Positions 27,108-37,306 are shown, counted from the stretch's first letter. The stretch is 64,000 nt of DNA from Ectothiorhodospira haloalkaliphila ATCC 51935 (GCF_000633935.1 NZ_KK214995.1:37408-101407); one strand, 5' to 3'. The notes: a model not told the origin generated them from the letters alone. A program made the numbers and translations.

Positions 27108-27968
27108 TCAGGGTTCGATGGGGGTGTCCGGGCGGTTGCCCCAGTCGGACCAGCTTCCGGGGTAGCCACGCACCTTCTCGAAGCCCAGATGCCTGAGCAC
27201 CAGCCAGGTGTAGGCGGAACGGTGATGGGTGTGACAGTAGGTGACGATCTCCCTGTCGCGGGTGAGGCCCTGGGTGCCCAACTCCTGCAGCAGCACCTTC
27301 TCCGGGCGCAATCGAAGGTCTCGGTCCTCATCCATGGCCCGAGTCCATTCGTACGAAATGGCGCCGGGGATGTGCCCGCCACGTTCGGCGCGGACATCGC
27401 TGCCATCGAATTCCTCGGGGCTGCGGGCATCCAGAAATGCCACGCGGGGATCGTGCAGATGCGACAGGATCCAGTCTCGATCGGCTACCTGTGAATGGTC
27501 AAACGTGCCCACCGGGTAGTCGCCCGGATCAATGCTGGGTTCCTGGGTGGTCACCGGCATGTTTTCCCGGCGCCAGCCTTCCAGCCCCCCATCCAGCAAT
27601 GACAACCGCTCATGACCCACCACTGCCAGGGTCCACAGCAGACGCGAGGCCTTGCCACCTCCCTCGTCATCATAAGCCACCACGTGACTGCCGGGATGAA
27701 TGCCCAACTCCCGGAATAGCTGCTCCAGATCATGGGCTTCGGGAATCATGCCCATGGCCGGGGGGTCATCCCTCAGCAGGCGAGGGTAATCCAGATGCAC
27801 GGCGGCAGGCAGATGCCCCTGGGCGTAATGGTCCGCCTCGCTCACATCAATGATTCGAAGAGTGGCATCCTGAAGTCGGGCCTCAAGAGCGCGCGCATCG
27901 ATAAGCAGTGGTGTCTCAAGCAAGGGGGGCTCCGGGGGCATGGTGGATTCCTCAAGAAGATCACGCAT
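27108..27968 (-). CDS. Two-domain rhodanese-type sulfurtransferase
   Basis: The 286-residue protein consists of two rhodanese domains: an inactive N-terminal one ([25 protein letters not shown]) and a C-terminal one with the persulfide cysteine in YCHTHHRSA, where CRxGxR-like loops are expected. The His-rich active loop CHTHHRS is unusual and may change sulfur-acceptor preference. The first candidate start, ATG 27968, overlaps the end of nadB by 8 bases and suggests coupling; ATG 27941 also has a GAGGA site. In sulfur-oxidising phototrophs such enzymes move sulfane sulfur, but the partner here is unknown. Confidence 0.85.
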   Translation of the reverse strand: MRDLLEESTMPPEPPLLETPLLIDARALEARLQDATLRIIDVSEADHYAQGHLPAAVHLDYPRLLRDDPPAMGMIPEAHDLEQLFRELGIHPGSHVVAYDDEGGGKASRLLWTLAVVGHERLSLLDGGLEGWRRENMPVTTQEPSIDPGDYPVGTFDHSQVADRDWILSHLHDPRVAFLDARSPEEFDGSDVRAERGGHIPGAISYEWTRAMDEDRDLRLRPEKVLLQELGTQGLTRDREIVTYCHTHHRSAYTWLVLRHLGFEKVRGYPGSWSDWGNRPDTPIEP

Positions 27969-29610
27969 GGGGCAACTCCCTACCCGGGGTGCCCCCGGGC
28001 ACCAGCAAGGTGGGAATGCCATCCAGTGCCGGATCGGTATCGGGATAATCGATGGTGTAGTGCAGGCCCCGGCTCTCCTGCCGGGAGAGCGCGCTGCGGA
28101 TGATGATCTCTGCCACAACGGCCAGGTTACGCAATTCGATCAGGTCGTTGCTCACCCGGAAATTGCTGTAATACTCCTGGATTTCTCCCTGGAGTAACTC
28201 GATGCGGCGCAGGGCCCGTTGCAGACGCTTGCTGGAACGCACGATGCCCACGTAGTCCCACATGAAACGGCGCAGCTCATCCCAGTTGTGCGAAACCACC
28301 ACCTCTTCGTCGGAATCAGTGACCCGGCTCTCGTCCCAGGGGGGTATCTGGGCGTCACGGGTGACGTGATCCGTGTGCGCGAGAATGTGTGTTGCGGCTG
28401 AACGGGCGAATACCAGACATTCCAGCAGCGAGTTGCTGGCCATGCGGTTGGCCCCGTGAAGCCCGGTGTAGGCCACCTCGCCGATGGCGTATAGTCCATC
28501 CAGGTCTGTGCGTGCGCTGAGGTCGGTGACCACCCCACCACAGGTGTAATGGGCGGCGGGCACCACCGGCAGTGGGTCGCGGGTGATGTCGAAGCCGAAT
28601 TCCAGGCAGCGCTTGTAGATGGTGGGGAAATGCCCCTTGATGAAGTCGGCCGGTTTATGGGAGATGTCCAGGAACAGATGATCGGCTCCCAGGCGCTTCA
28701 TTTCATGGTCGATGGCCCGGGCGACGATGTCTCTCGGAGCCAGCTCGCCGCGGGGGTCGAAATCATGCATGAAAGGGTCGCCATTGGGTAGCAGCAGGCG
28801 GCCGCCTTCGCCGCGTACTGCCTCGGAGATGAGGAAGGACTTGGCCTTGGGATGGAAAAGACAGGTGGGATGGAACTGCATGAACTCCATATTGGCCACC
28901 CGACAGCCGGCCCGCCACGCCATGGCGATGCCGTCACCCGTGGAGCCATCCGGGTTGCTACTGTAGAGATACACCTTGCTGGCACCGCCTGTGGCCAGCA
29001 CCACGGCCGATGCGTCGAAGATCTCCACCTGCTGGCGGTCCAGGTCCAGCACGTAAGCACCCAGGCAGCGCTCTCCGGGCAGGCCGAGTTTGGCGCTGTT
29101 GATCAGGTCGACGGCGATGTGATGTTCGAACAACTGGATGTTGTCGTGACGTCGTACCTGTTCCACCAGGGTGGATTCGATGGCCTGGCCGGTGGCGTCG
29201 GCGGCATGGACCACGCGGCGGTGGCTGTGCCCTCCCTCGCGGGTCAGGTGCAGCTGCACCCGGCCATTCTCGGTGGGTTCGCGCGTGAAGGGGACGCCCA
29301 GGTCCAGCAGCCACTGGATGCTTTGGGGTCCGTTCTCCACCGTGTGGCGCACCGCCTTTTCATCGCACAGGCCAGCTCCTGCGCCCAGCGTGTCGCGTAC
29401 GTGAGCGTCGATGGAATCTTTCCGATCGAGCACCGCCGATACGCCCCCCTGGGCGTAGAGGGTGCTGCCTTCGGTGATCGGACCCTTGCTCAGTACCGCC
29501 ACCCGGCGCTCCGAGGCCAGGTGCAACGCCAGGCTCAGGCCGGCGGCGCCACTGCCAATGATCAGGACATCCGCTGACTGGCGCTCGGGCGCCTGGGTAT
29601 CTTCCTGCAT
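27961..29610 (-). CDS. nadB: L-aspartate oxidase NadB
   Basis: The 549-residue flavoprotein oxidises L-aspartate to iminoaspartate for de novo NAD synthesis. The FAD-binding motif is [16 protein letters not shown] (14-29). Substrate and flavin contacts include [37 protein letters not shown] and the fumarate-reductase-type [26 protein letters not shown]-terminal helical domain contains the [16 protein letters not shown] segment. The length is normal. It is divergent from rpoE, as in E. coli, and overlaps the downstream rhodanese gene. Confidence 0.96.
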   Translation of the reverse strand: MQEDTQAPERQSADVLIIGSGAAGLSLALHLASERRVAVLSKGPITEGSTLYAQGGVSAVLDRKDSIDAHVRDTLGAGAGLCDEKAVRHTVENGPQSIQWLLDLGVPFTREPTENGRVQLHLTREGGHSHRRVVHAADATGQAIESTLVEQVRRHDNIQLFEHHIAVDLINSAKLGLPGERCLGAYVLDLDRQQVEIFDASAVVLATGGASKVYLYSSNPDGSTGDGIAMAWRAGCRVANMEFMQFHPTCLFHPKAKSFLISEAVRGEGGRLLLPNGDPFMHDFDPRGELAPRDIVARAIDHEMKRLGADHLFLDISHKPADFIKGHFPTIYKRCLEFGFDITRDPLPVVPAAHYTCGGVVTDLSARTDLDGLYAIGEVAYTGLHGANRMASNSLLECLVFARSAATHILAHTDHVTRDAQIPPWDESRVTDSDEEVVVSHNWDELRRFMWDYVGIVRSSKRLQRALRRIELLQGEIQEYYSNFRVSNDLIELRNLAVVAEIIIRSALSRQESRGLHYTIDYPDTDPALDGIPTLLVPGGTPGRELPHA

Positions 29611-29964
29611 GGGTTTACAGCCTCGCGTAAGATGTCAGCCTCGATTGATCCGTCCGGGGTGTCATGGGGCACTTCCGGTTGTCCTGGGAGTACCCGGGTC
29701 CGTCAGGGCTCGGGCCTTGGTCACGGGGCGCCTCCCAGGGCGGCCCTTGCTTGAGGCTATGTTGTTATATGGGTTATTTTGTCACAGTTTTTCGCGCTGT
29801 CACACGTGCCGGGGGGCGGGCTCAAAAATTGACCTATGCCAAGCATTTGCGGGAAAAGACCTGCAGATGGGAAAGTGTTTGTCCCATTTGCCAGAACTTA
29901 AAGAGGGTTTTCATGTCCATCGCAGTTAGGGTACAGGAGGTGCCCTTAGAGGGGGAGTGCCCGC
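29611..29964. other. 354-base nadB-rpoE divergent intergenic region
   Basis: No convincing gene was found. The middle (29755-29790) is AT-rich relative to its surroundings and contains TTGAGG and TTATTT separated by 17 bases, a weak housekeeping-type promoter reading rightward. The right part holds the sigma-E-like promoter described at 29894-29920 and a strong GGGGGAG ribosome site for rpoE at 29951-29957. Confidence 0.5.
29894..29920 (+). promoter_or_regulatory. Probable sigma-E-dependent promoter of rpoE (autoregulation)
   Basis: GAACTT (29894-29899), a perfect core -35 for sigma-E, is followed after exactly 16 bases by TCCAT (29916-29920), a partial match to the TCTGA/TCAAA-type -10. It lies 45 bases before the rpoE start. 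Autoregulation of rpoE by this type of promoter is established in related bacteria. Confidence 0.5.
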
Positions 29965-30540
29965 ATGGGCAATAAAGTTACCGACGAGGAATTGGTCAGG
30001 CGTGTTCAGGCCGGGGACAAGAAGGCTTTCGACATGTTGGTGCTCAAGTACCAGCACAAGATCGTCAATCTGGTCTCACGCTACGTGCATGACCCCTCCA
30101 CGGCGCTGGACGTGGCCCAGGAAGCCTTCATCAAGGCCTATCGGGGCCTCGCGAATTTCCGTGGAGATAGCGCTTTTTACACGTGGTTGTACCGGATCGC
30201 GATCAACACCGCGAAGAACTATCTGGTGTCACAAAGCCGCAGAACACCGGACTACGAGGTGGATGCCCAGGATGCCGAGCAGATGGGCGGCGAATCGGCT
30301 CTCAAGGAATATGCAACCCCGGAAGGGGAAATGATGTCAGATGAGATACGCGTGGCCGTTCAGGAGGCCATTGGCGGTCTTCCGGAAGACCTGAGAATCG
30401 CCATCACGCTGCGTGAACTGGAAGGCATGAGTTACGAGGAGATCGCGCAGACCATGGGGTGTCCCATTGGCACGGTGCGGTCCCGAATTTTCAGGGCCCG
30501 GGAGGCGATTGACCGAACCTTGCGGCCTCTGCTGGATTAA
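29965..30540 (+). CDS. rpoE: RNA polymerase sigma factor RpoE (AlgU)
   Basis: The 191-residue ECF sigma factor has region 2 (FDMLVLKYQHKIVNLVSRYV, DVAQEAFIKAYRGLANFRGD, WLYRIAINTAKNYL) and region 4 with the recognition helix SYEEIAQTMGCPIGTVRSRIFRAREAID. It directs transcription of envelope-stress genes and is held by RseA. It is followed by rseA, rseB, rseC and mucD in the same orientation, a Pseudomonas algU-mucABC-mucD-like arrangement. The ribosome site GGGGGAG sets ATG 29965. Confidence 0.97.
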   Translation: MGNKVTDEELVRRVQAGDKKAFDMLVLKYQHKIVNLVSRYVHDPSTALDVAQEAFIKAYRGLANFRGDSAFYTWLYRIAINTAKNYLVSQSRRTPDYEVDAQDAEQMGGESALKEYATPEGEMMSDEIRVAVQEAIGGLPEDLRIAITLRELEGMSYEEIAQTMGCPIGTVRSRIFRAREAIDRTLRPLLD

Positions 30541-30564
30541 AGCTCTACATAAGCGAGAAGTCAC

Positions 30565-31191
30565 ATGACAGCCACTAAAGAGGAAAGACTCTCTGCACTG
30601 GTCGACGACGAGGCCGATGCATTCGAGCTCCGCCGGCTGGTGGACGAGATGGAGAAAAACCCCGAGGACCTGTCCCAATGGGGGCGTTACCACCTCATCG
30701 GGGACGTCATGCGTGGGAATACCCTGCGCGCCCCCGCGGGTTTCAGCGACCGGGTGATGCAGGCCATCGAGGAAGAGCCTGCGCCCACCGTTTCGCCCTG
30801 GGCGAGACACGGTCGGATGCTTAAACCCGTGGCTGGCATGGGCATGGCGGCCGCTGTCGCCGTGGCAGTGCTGGTGGGTGTGCAGAACTTCACCGGCGAT
30901 GCCCGTGATCCAGGGTCTGCTGAACCGGCGATGGCGGGCACCGAGTCCGACCTTCGTTCGGTGCAGTTCGGGCAAGGTCAGCAGCCGCGCTATCAGTCCG
31001 TCTTCCCCTCGGATACCCGCAGTACCCAGGTTCAGCACTCCCCGGTGGAGATGGGTGGTCATCGGGCGCTGCGCATCGACATGGGCGACGCCCGTTTCAA
31101 CAGTTACCTGATCAATCACACGGAATCGACAGTAGGGGCCGGGGTGTTTCCCCAGACGCGAAACGCGGGTCACGGCGCTTCGGGTGAATGA
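30565..31191 (+). CDS. rseA: Anti-sigma-E factor RseA (MucA-like)
   Basis: The 208-residue protein has a cytoplasmic N-terminal sigma-binding domain (ERLSALVDDEADAFELRRLV, WGRYHLIGDVMRG), a single membrane span around residues 93-110 (GMGMAAAVAVAVLVGVQN), and a periplasmic tail that would contact RseB. Envelope damage triggers DegS/RseP-type proteolysis of such proteins and frees RpoE. The end overlaps the first possible start of rseB. Confidence 0.9.
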   Translation: MTATKEERLSALVDDEADAFELRRLVDEMEKNPEDLSQWGRYHLIGDVMRGNTLRAPAGFSDRVMQAIEEEPAPTVSPWARHGRMLKPVAGMGMAAAVAVAVLVGVQNFTGDARDPGSAEPAMAGTESDLRSVQFGQGQQPRYQSVFPSDTRSTQVQHSPVEMGGHRALRIDMGDARFNSYLINHTESTVGAGVFPQTRNAGHGASGE

Positions 31192-31195
31192 TCCG

Positions 31196-32185
31196 ATGAT
31201 GCGCAGGCTCCCAGCCTGTCTGGCGATGGCCGCATTGCTCGCCTCGGCGGTGGCCGCTGCGTCGGAGACGACAGCCGATGACCTGGTCGCAAAGATGGTC
31301 CGTGCAGTGGACCAGTTGAATTATGAAGGGATTTTTGTCTTTTCTCAGGAAAACCGCATGGAGACCATGCATATCCTGCATGGCCGGGACGAGCAGGGCT
31401 CCCGTGAACGCCTGACGGCGCTTACCGGCGAACCCCGGGAGGTCATCAAGGATGATCATTCCATTACCTGCATTCGGGCAGACAGTGGCTCCGTGTGCAT
31501 GGAGCCACGCAAGACACTGATGGGCATGCCCGGGATGAGTCCTCTGCGAGGTGGTACGGAGGGCCTGCGGGATAACTACCGCGTCAATGCGGGTGCGTCA
31601 TACAGGATTGCGGGTCTCTCCTGTCGCGAGGTGGCCATCCTGCCCAGGGATGAGCTCCGCTATGGCCATCGCCTGTGTATCCATGAAGACTCGGGCATGC
31701 TCCTCAAGGCCCAGCTCCAGGGGCATGATGGTGGGGTGCTGGAGCAGTTCATGTTCACCCATATCGAATTCCCCGAATCGGTTGAAGAAGAACGCTTCCA
31801 GCCGACCCTGGAAGGCGAGGGTTTCACCGTACAGCGCCTGGAAAAAAGGGATCGCCCCGAACGGGAGGTCCTGGAGCCCGCTCCCCACTGGCATCTGCGC
31901 GATCTGCCCCGTGGCTTTGATGTCACCGCGGTACGCAAGCGAGCCATGGACGCCAATCCCCACCCTGTGCAACACATGGTGCTCTCTGATGGCATGGCCA
32001 CGGTGTCGGTATTCATTTCCCGCGCAGAGCGCCCCGAGGACCTGCTGGTCGGCGTCACGCGTTCGGGTGCCCTGCATGCGGCCGCCCGGCCGGTGGGGGA
32101 TTATCAGATCACCGTGCTGGGGGAGGTGCCGGCAGCAACCGTGCGCCTGATTGCCGAATCCGTCGTCCACGAGGAAAGCCCGTGA
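31196..32185 (+). CDS. rseB: Sigma-E factor regulatory protein RseB (MucB-like)
   Basis: The 329-residue periplasmic protein has a signal peptide (MMRRLPACLAMAALLASAVA). The N-terminal LolA-like domain contains LNYEGIFVFSQ and METMHILHGRDEQGSRERL, and the C-terminal domain contains PRGFDVTAVRKRAM and VSVFISRAE. RseB binds the periplasmic part of RseA and senses mislocalised lipid or lipoprotein. The start could be GTG 31184 or ATG 31196. rseC overlaps its stop (GTGA). Confidence 0.92.
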   Translation: MMRRLPACLAMAALLASAVAAASETTADDLVAKMVRAVDQLNYEGIFVFSQENRMETMHILHGRDEQGSRERLTALTGEPREVIKDDHSITCIRADSGSVCMEPRKTLMGMPGMSPLRGGTEGLRDNYRVNAGASYRIAGLSCREVAILPRDELRYGHRLCIHEDSGMLLKAQLQGHDGGVLEQFMFTHIEFPESVEEERFQPTLEGEGFTVQRLEKRDRPEREVLEPAPHWHLRDLPRGFDVTAVRKRAMDANPHPVQHMVLSDGMATVSVFISRAERPEDLLVGVTRSGALHAAARPVGDYQITVLGEVPAATVRLIAESVVHEESP

Positions 32186-32658
32186 TAGAAGAAACCGCCC
32201 GTGTGATTGCCGTGGATGAGCCGGGCTTTGCCTGGGTGGACACCCAGCGCAAGACCGCTTGTGGCTCCTGTGCCGTGTCCAGCGGCTGTGGTACCAGCGT
32301 GATCGCCAAGCTGTTCAGTGCCAAGCGCACCCAGGTTCGGGTCATCGACCCGCTGGGCGTCAAGCTGGGGGAGGAAGTGATGGTGGGTATCGAGGAGTCT
32401 GCCCTGGTGCGGGGCTCCCTGGCGGTCTACATCTTGCCCCTGATCACGATGTTGCTGGCTGCGTTGGTGGCTCAGGGGCTGTGGTCCGGTGCCGGTGAAC
32501 TTCCGGTGGTGTTCGCCGGTCTGTTGGGACTGGGCGGGGGCCTGGGCCTTGTGGCCTTGTACACGCGACGGATTCGTCGTGACCCGCGTTTCCAGCCGGT
32601 GGTGGTTCGCCGCCTGGGTCCACCGGTGACGCCCGTGGAGGGTGTGCTGGCTCCCTGA
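32182..32658 (+). CDS. rseC: SoxR-reducing/sigma-E regulatory protein RseC
   Basis: The 158-residue inner-membrane protein begins at GTG 32182, overlapping rseB. The N-terminus has the RseC/MucC cysteine cluster CGSCAVSSGCGTS. Two membrane spans follow, roughly residues 78-98 (GSLAVYILPLITMLLAALVA) and 106-127. The role of RseC in modulating sigma-E and in electron transfer to SoxR is only partly understood. The gene order supports the call. Confidence 0.88.
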   Translation: MIEETARVIAVDEPGFAWVDTQRKTACGSCAVSSGCGTSVIAKLFSAKRTQVRVIDPLGVKLGEEVMVGIEESALVRGSLAVYILPLITMLLAALVAQGLWSGAGELPVVFAGLLGLGGGLGLVALYTRRIRRDPRFQPVVVRRLGPPVTPVEGVLAP

Positions 32659-32707
32659 CGTGATAAGCACCAACCGACATTCAATCCACGGACCGACCTG
32701 CGAGCGC

Positions 32708-34168
32708 ATGTTCATGATACCGAGCACTCGTTTCAAACTGTTTTTCTCTCTGGTTCTGGCCCTGGCGCTGATGTTTCCGGTGGCCGGCGCTGTGCAATCC
32801 AGAAGCCTCCCCGACTTCGTTCCCCTGGCAGAAGCCAACAGCCCTGCCGTTGTGAATATCAGCACGTCGCGCACCGTGGAGAGCCGAATGGGGCGGGGGC
32901 ACCCTCCGATCGAACTACCGGACGGACTGCCCCAGGACGGACCTTTTGGCGATCTGCTGCGTCGCTTCTTCGGTGAAGAGGGACAGGGCGCACCCCGGCG
33001 CGAATTCGACTCCCGATCCCTGGGGTCAGGCTTCATCATCTCGGACGACGGCTACGTGGTGACCAACCATCATGTGGTGAAAGATGCCGACCAGATTGAG
33101 GTGCGCCTGAGTGACCGGCGTACCTTCGAGGCCGAATTGGTGGGATCCGATCCTCGTACCGACGTGGCCCTTCTGCGCATTGACGCCACCGACCTGCCCA
33201 CACTCAAGCTCGGGGACTCCGAAGATCTCAAGGTGGGTGAGTGGGTGCTGGCCATCGGATCCCCCTTTGGATTTGATCACTCGGTGACGGCCGGCATCAT
33301 CAGTGCCAAGGGTCGCAGCCTGCCCACCGAGAACTATGTGCCGTTTTTGCAGACGGACGTGGCCATCAACCCGGGTAACTCCGGCGGACCGCTGTTCAAT
33401 CTGGATGGAGAGGTCGTAGGCATCAACTCCCAGATCTACAGCCGCACGGGGGGCTTCATGGGTCTCTCGTTCGCCATCCCCATTGAGGTGGCCATGGATG
33501 TGGTGGATCAGCTTCGCGAAACCGGGCGTGTCAGCCGGGGTTGGCTGGGCGTGATGATCCAGGAAGTGACCCGTGATCTGGCTGACTCCTTCGATATGGA
33601 TCGTCCCATGGGCGCACTGGTCGCGCGGGTGTTGCCCGACAGTCCTGCCGAGGCGGCCGGCCTCAAGAGCGGAGATGTGATCGTGGGCTTTGCGGGTGAG
33701 GAAGTCCCCCGTTCATCCGCGTTGCCCCCCATGGTGGGGCGTTTCTCCATCGGCGAGACTGCCGAGGTGGACATATTGCGTGACGGCGCGCCCAAGAGCC
33801 TGTCGGTGAAGATCGCCAAACTCCCTGAGAATGATGACCAGGCTCGGGCACATACGCAGGCCCCCGTGGAGCCCCCGTCTGCCGCCATGGAGATGTTCGG
33901 CATGGATGTGGGGCCCGTGCCCGATGATATCCGCGAGCGACTGGACCTGCCGGAAGGCGGCGTGCTGGTGAAGGATGTAGCTCAGGGCGCGGCCCAGCGG
34001 TCGGGTATCCGCTCCGGGGACGTGTTGCTGATGATCAACAGCCATGCCCTGGAGTCACCGGAGCAGATGTCCCAGGTGATCGAAGACCTGCCCGCCGGGC
34101 GCTCCGCCCGGGTGCTGGTGCAGCGCCGTCAGGGTCCGATCTGGATGCCGCTGGAAGTGCCTGAGTGA
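32708..34168 (+). CDS. mucD: DegP/MucD-type periplasmic serine protease with two PDZ domains
   Basis: The 486-residue protein has a signal peptide ending near VAGA. The HtrA catalytic triad is His in VVTNHHVV, Asp in DPRTDVALLRI and Ser in NPGNSGGPLFN. PDZ1 begins around RGWLGVMIQEV, and PDZ2 around PEGGVLVKDVAQGAA. It is the last gene of the sigma-E operon, as in Pseudomonas (mucD), and removes misfolded envelope proteins. ATG 32708 is preferred; ATG 32714 is possible. Confidence 0.94.
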   Translation: MFMIPSTRFKLFFSLVLALALMFPVAGAVQSRSLPDFVPLAEANSPAVVNISTSRTVESRMGRGHPPIELPDGLPQDGPFGDLLRRFFGEEGQGAPRREFDSRSLGSGFIISDDGYVVTNHHVVKDADQIEVRLSDRRTFEAELVGSDPRTDVALLRIDATDLPTLKLGDSEDLKVGEWVLAIGSPFGFDHSVTAGIISAKGRSLPTENYVPFLQTDVAINPGNSGGPLFNLDGEVVGINSQIYSRTGGFMGLSFAIPIEVAMDVVDQLRETGRVSRGWLGVMIQEVTRDLADSFDMDRPMGALVARVLPDSPAEAAGLKSGDVIVGFAGEEVPRSSALPPMVGRFSIGETAEVDILRDGAPKSLSVKIAKLPENDDQARAHTQAPVEPPSAAMEMFGMDVGPVPDDIRERLDLPEGGVLVKDVAQGAAQRSGIRSGDVLLMINSHALESPEQMSQVIEDLPAGRSARVLVQRRQGPIWMPLEVPE

Positions 34169-34172
34169 GGCC

Positions 34173-34415
34173 ATGGCAGCTTGTGTGACCGTTTATCATC
34201 GCGAGGGCTGTCATCTCTGCGATCGCATGTTTGCTGAACTCCGTTCGTTGCAACGCCGGCTGGATTTTCACGTCCAGCCGGTGGATATCGACGAAGATCC
34301 CCAATTGAAGGAGCGCTTCAACGTCAAGGTGCCGGTGCTGGCGGTGGAGGACGAGATCCTCTGCTGCCATTTCCTGGATGTGCCGGGGCTGGAGCGGGCC
34401 CTGGAGCCCGACTGA
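34173..34415 (+). CDS. Glutaredoxin-like (DUF836) protein
   Basis: This 80-residue thioredoxin-fold protein has the redox motif CHLC in YHREGCHLCDRMF (residues 13-16) and the cis-Pro segment KVPVLAVED. The family (PF05768) is common next to mucD/lepA in Gammaproteobacteria but has no firm substrate. It lies 4 bases after mucD, so cotranscription is likely. Confidence 0.88.
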   Translation: MAACVTVYHREGCHLCDRMFAELRSLQRRLDFHVQPVDIDEDPQLKERFNVKVPVLAVEDEILCCHFLDVPGLERALEPD

Positions 34416-34549
34416 CCTGTTCCCGGCCGCCCCCTCGCTGTTCCTGCCTGGGCCGAGTCTGTACAATGCGCGCAACCCATCTGGCTGCACCCGCCGCGGG
34501 CCCGATATTCCGGGGCACGTGCGGGTGCGCATCATTTTGAGCATCGCCC

Positions 34550-36376
34550 ATGAGCAGTAGTCCCCCGATCGACGACAAACAACAGCGCATACGTAACTTC
34601 TCCATCATTGCCCACATCGACCATGGCAAGTCCACCCTGGCCGATCGCTTCATTCAGGAATGTGGCGGGCTCACCCAGCGGGAAATGGCGGAACAGGTTC
34701 TGGACTCCATGGACCTGGAGCGGGAACGGGGCATCACCATCAAGGCGCAGAGCGTCTCGCTGTTCTATACCGCCCAGGATGGCCTGGAATACCAGCTCAA
34801 CTTCATCGACACCCCCGGTCACGTGGACTTCTCCTATGAGGTATCCCGGTCCCTGTATGCCTGCGAGGGGGCCCTGCTGGTGGTGGATGCATCCCAGGGG
34901 GTCGAGGCACAGAGCGTGGCCAACTGCTACACCGCGATTGATCAAGAACTGGAAGTGGTGCCAGTGCTCAACAAGATCGACCTGCCCGCCGCCGAGCCCG
35001 AACGCGTGGCCCATGAGATCGAGGAGATCATCGGCATCGAGGCACAGAACGCCGTGCGGGTGAGCGCCAAGACCGGCGAGGGTGTTTCCGAGTTGCTGGA
35101 AGCCCTGGTGGCCCGGATTCCCCCACCCCAGGGAAGTCCCGATGGCCCCCTCAAGGCCCTGATCATCGATTCCTGGTTTGACAACTACATGGGCGTGGTG
35201 GCCCTGGTGCGGGTCAAGCAGGGATGCATTCGGCCCAAACAAAAGATCATGGCCATGTCCACAGGGCGCAATCACCTGGTGGACAAGGTAGGCGTATTCA
35301 ATCCCAAGCCCACGCCTTGCGACGTACTGGGCGTGGGGCAGGTGGGCTTTGTCATCGCCACCATCAAGGACATCACCGGGGCCAAGGTGGGGGATACCCT
35401 GACCAGCGCCGATCATCCCGCCGAATCCCCATTGCCGGGTTTCAAGGAGGTTCAGCCCCGGGTCTTTGCAGGCATCTTCCCGGTCAGCGCCGATGACTTC
35501 AATGATTTGCGTGAAGCCCTGGACAAGCTCCGCCTCAACGATGCCTCGTTGCACTATGAGCCGGAGACCTCCCAGGCCCTGGGCTTCGGTTTTCGCTGCG
35601 GTTTCCTGGGCATGCTGCACATGGAGATCATCCAGGAAAGGCTGGAGCGGGAGTATGACCTGGACCTGATCACCACCGCGCCCACCGTGATCTACGAGGT
35701 GGAGACCACCAGCGGCGAGGTGAAGACCATCCACAATCCCTCGCAGTTGCCGCCGAGCAATGAGTTGGCCGAGATCCGCGAACCCATCATCAGTGCCAAC
35801 ATCCTGCTGCCCCAGGACTATGTGGGCGCAGTGATCACCCTGTGCGTGGAAAAACGGGGTGTGCAGACCCGCATGCAGTATCTGGGCAAGCAGGTCTCGC
35901 TGGGCTACGACATGCCCATGTCGGAGGTGGTGCTGGACTTTTTCGACCGCCTCAAGTCCGTCAGCCGCGGCTATGCCTCCTTTGACTATGAGCTCAAGAA
36001 CTTCGAGGCGGCCCCCCTGGTGAAGGTGGATGTGCTCATCAATGGAGAGCGCGTGGATGCCCTTTCCATCATCACCCACAGGGACCAGGCCCAGACCCGG
36101 GGCAGGGACCTGACCGAGCGCATGGCCAAATTGATCCCTCGGCAGATGTTCGAGGTGGCCATCCAGGCTGCCATCGGCTCCAAGATCATCGCCCGGTCCT
36201 CCGTGAAGGCCCTGCGCAAGAACGTGACCGCCAAATGTTATGGCGGCGACGCCAGCCGAAAGCGCAAGCTGCTGGAAAAGCAGAAGGCGGGTAAAAAGCG
36301 CATGAAGAACATCGGCCGCGTCGAAGTACCCCAGGAGGCCTTCCTGGCGGTGCTTCAAGTGGACAACAAGGACTGA
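34550..36376 (+). CDS. lepA: Elongation factor 4 (LepA)
   Basis: The 608-residue translational GTPase has G1 [13 protein letters not shown] (~21-33), G3 DTPGHVDF and G4 NKIDLP, then domains II, III and V and the LepA-specific C-terminal domain with [23 protein letters not shown]. The length is typical. EF4 acts on stalled or mistranslocated ribosomes. A possible promoter -10 TACAAT at 34462-34467 lies 82 bases upstream. lepB follows 15 bases after the stop. Confidence 0.97.
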   Translation: MSSSPPIDDKQQRIRNFSIIAHIDHGKSTLADRFIQECGGLTQREMAEQVLDSMDLERERGITIKAQSVSLFYTAQDGLEYQLNFIDTPGHVDFSYEVSRSLYACEGALLVVDASQGVEAQSVANCYTAIDQELEVVPVLNKIDLPAAEPERVAHEIEEIIGIEAQNAVRVSAKTGEGVSELLEALVARIPPPQGSPDGPLKALIIDSWFDNYMGVVALVRVKQGCIRPKQKIMAMSTGRNHLVDKVGVFNPKPTPCDVLGVGQVGFVIATIKDITGAKVGDTLTSADHPAESPLPGFKEVQPRVFAGIFPVSADDFNDLREALDKLRLNDASLHYEPETSQALGFGFRCGFLGMLHMEIIQERLEREYDLDLITTAPTVIYEVETTSGEVKTIHNPSQLPPSNELAEIREPIISANILLPQDYVGAVITLCVEKRGVQTRMQYLGKQVSLGYDMPMSEVVLDFFDRLKSVSRGYASFDYELKNFEAAPLVKVDVLINGERVDALSIITHRDQAQTRGRDLTERMAKLIPRQMFEVAIQAAIGSKIIARSSVKALRKNVTAKCYGGDASRKRKLLEKQKAGKKRMKNIGRVEVPQEAFLAVLQVDNKD

Positions 36377-36391
36377 TCGGAGACAGGGAAC

Positions 36392-37216
36392 ATGACATTC
36401 GACCTGGAATTGATCCTGGTACTGGGCACTCTGGTCACCGGTCTTGTGTGGCTGGCAGATGTGATCTGGTGGCGCAAGTCACGCATGGCTGCAGTGCAGG
36501 AAGCAAACCCCGGGCAGGACAAACGGGTGGCCAAGGTCGCGGCCAAGGCTCAGGAGCCCTGGTATGTGGACTATGCCAAGGCGTTCCTGCCGGTACTGCT
36601 CATCGTGCTGGTGCTGCGCTCCTTCGTGGCGGAACCCTTTCGCATTCCCTCCGGCTCCATGATGCCCACCCTGCTGGTGGGTGATTTCATCCTGGTCAGT
36701 AAATCCAGCTATGGCATCCGCTTGCCGGTGGTTCGCACCCGAATCATCAATACCGGCCAGCCACAACGTGGCGATGTAGCGGTTTTTCGATACCCGGCCA
36801 ATCCCCGTGAGGACTACATCAAGCGCATTGTGGGTGTGCCGGGGGATCGTGTGGGTTTCCACGGCAAGCGTCTGTACATCAATGGGGAACCCGTGCCTCA
36901 GGAAGTGCTGGGCATTTACGAGGGGCAGGGTTCGGGCGCCGTCATGACCGGAGCCCGGTTGATGGAAGAGCGTATCAACGGGGTTTCCCATCAGGTGCTG
37001 GCATGGCCGGATCGGCAGTCCGCTGAAGGTGAAGTGGTGGTTCCTGAAGGTCACTATTTTGCCCTGGGCGACAATCGTGACAACAGCAATGACAGCCGCT
37101 TCTGGGGGTTTGTGCCAGAGGAAAACCTGGTGGGTCGGGCCCTGTTCATCTGGATGCACTGGGACCATGGTGCCCGTGAGATGGATTTCAGCCGACTGGG
37201 TACGCGTATCCAGTAG
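36392..37216 (+). CDS. lepB: Signal peptidase I (LepB)
   Basis: The 274-residue inner-membrane protease has two N-terminal spans (~5-25 and ~62-80). The catalytic Ser89 is in RIPSGSMMPTLLVGD, the general-base Lys144 is in YIKRIVGVPGD, and the box E motif is ALGDNRDNSNDSRFWG. It cleaves Sec and Tat signal peptides. The lepA-lepB-(DUF4845)-rnc-era-recO-pdxJ-acpS order is standard. Confidence 0.97.
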   Translation: MTFDLELILVLGTLVTGLVWLADVIWWRKSRMAAVQEANPGQDKRVAKVAAKAQEPWYVDYAKAFLPVLLIVLVLRSFVAEPFRIPSGSMMPTLLVGDFILVSKSSYGIRLPVVRTRIINTGQPQRGDVAVFRYPANPREDYIKRIVGVPGDRVGFHGKRLYINGEPVPQEVLGIYEGQGSGAVMTGARLMEERINGVSHQVLAWPDRQSAEGEVVVPEGHYFALGDNRDNSNDSRFWGFVPEENLVGRALFIWMHWDHGAREMDFSRLGTRIQ

Positions 37217-37224
37217 GGCGACCG

Positions 37225-37246
37225 CCGGCGCTGGCTGTGGCGCCGG
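37225..37246 (+). terminator. GC-rich hairpin after lepB
   Basis: CCGGCGC (37225-37231) and GCGCCGG (37240-37246) form a 7-bp stem with an 8-base loop directly after lepB, with no T-run. It may attenuate lepAB transcription before the DUF4845-rnc part. Confidence 0.35.
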
Positions 37247-37306
37247 TGAGTCGCGTCAGGGGTTATACTGAACCCCGACTATTGGCGTCTATTGGGGGCT
37301 CAGAAC

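Noticed and set aside
34532-36358. A 608-codon open frame antisense to lepA
   Set aside because: It mirrors lepA almost exactly, a by-product of GC-rich codon bias. Its product has no recognisable domain, while the plus strand encodes a complete LepA.
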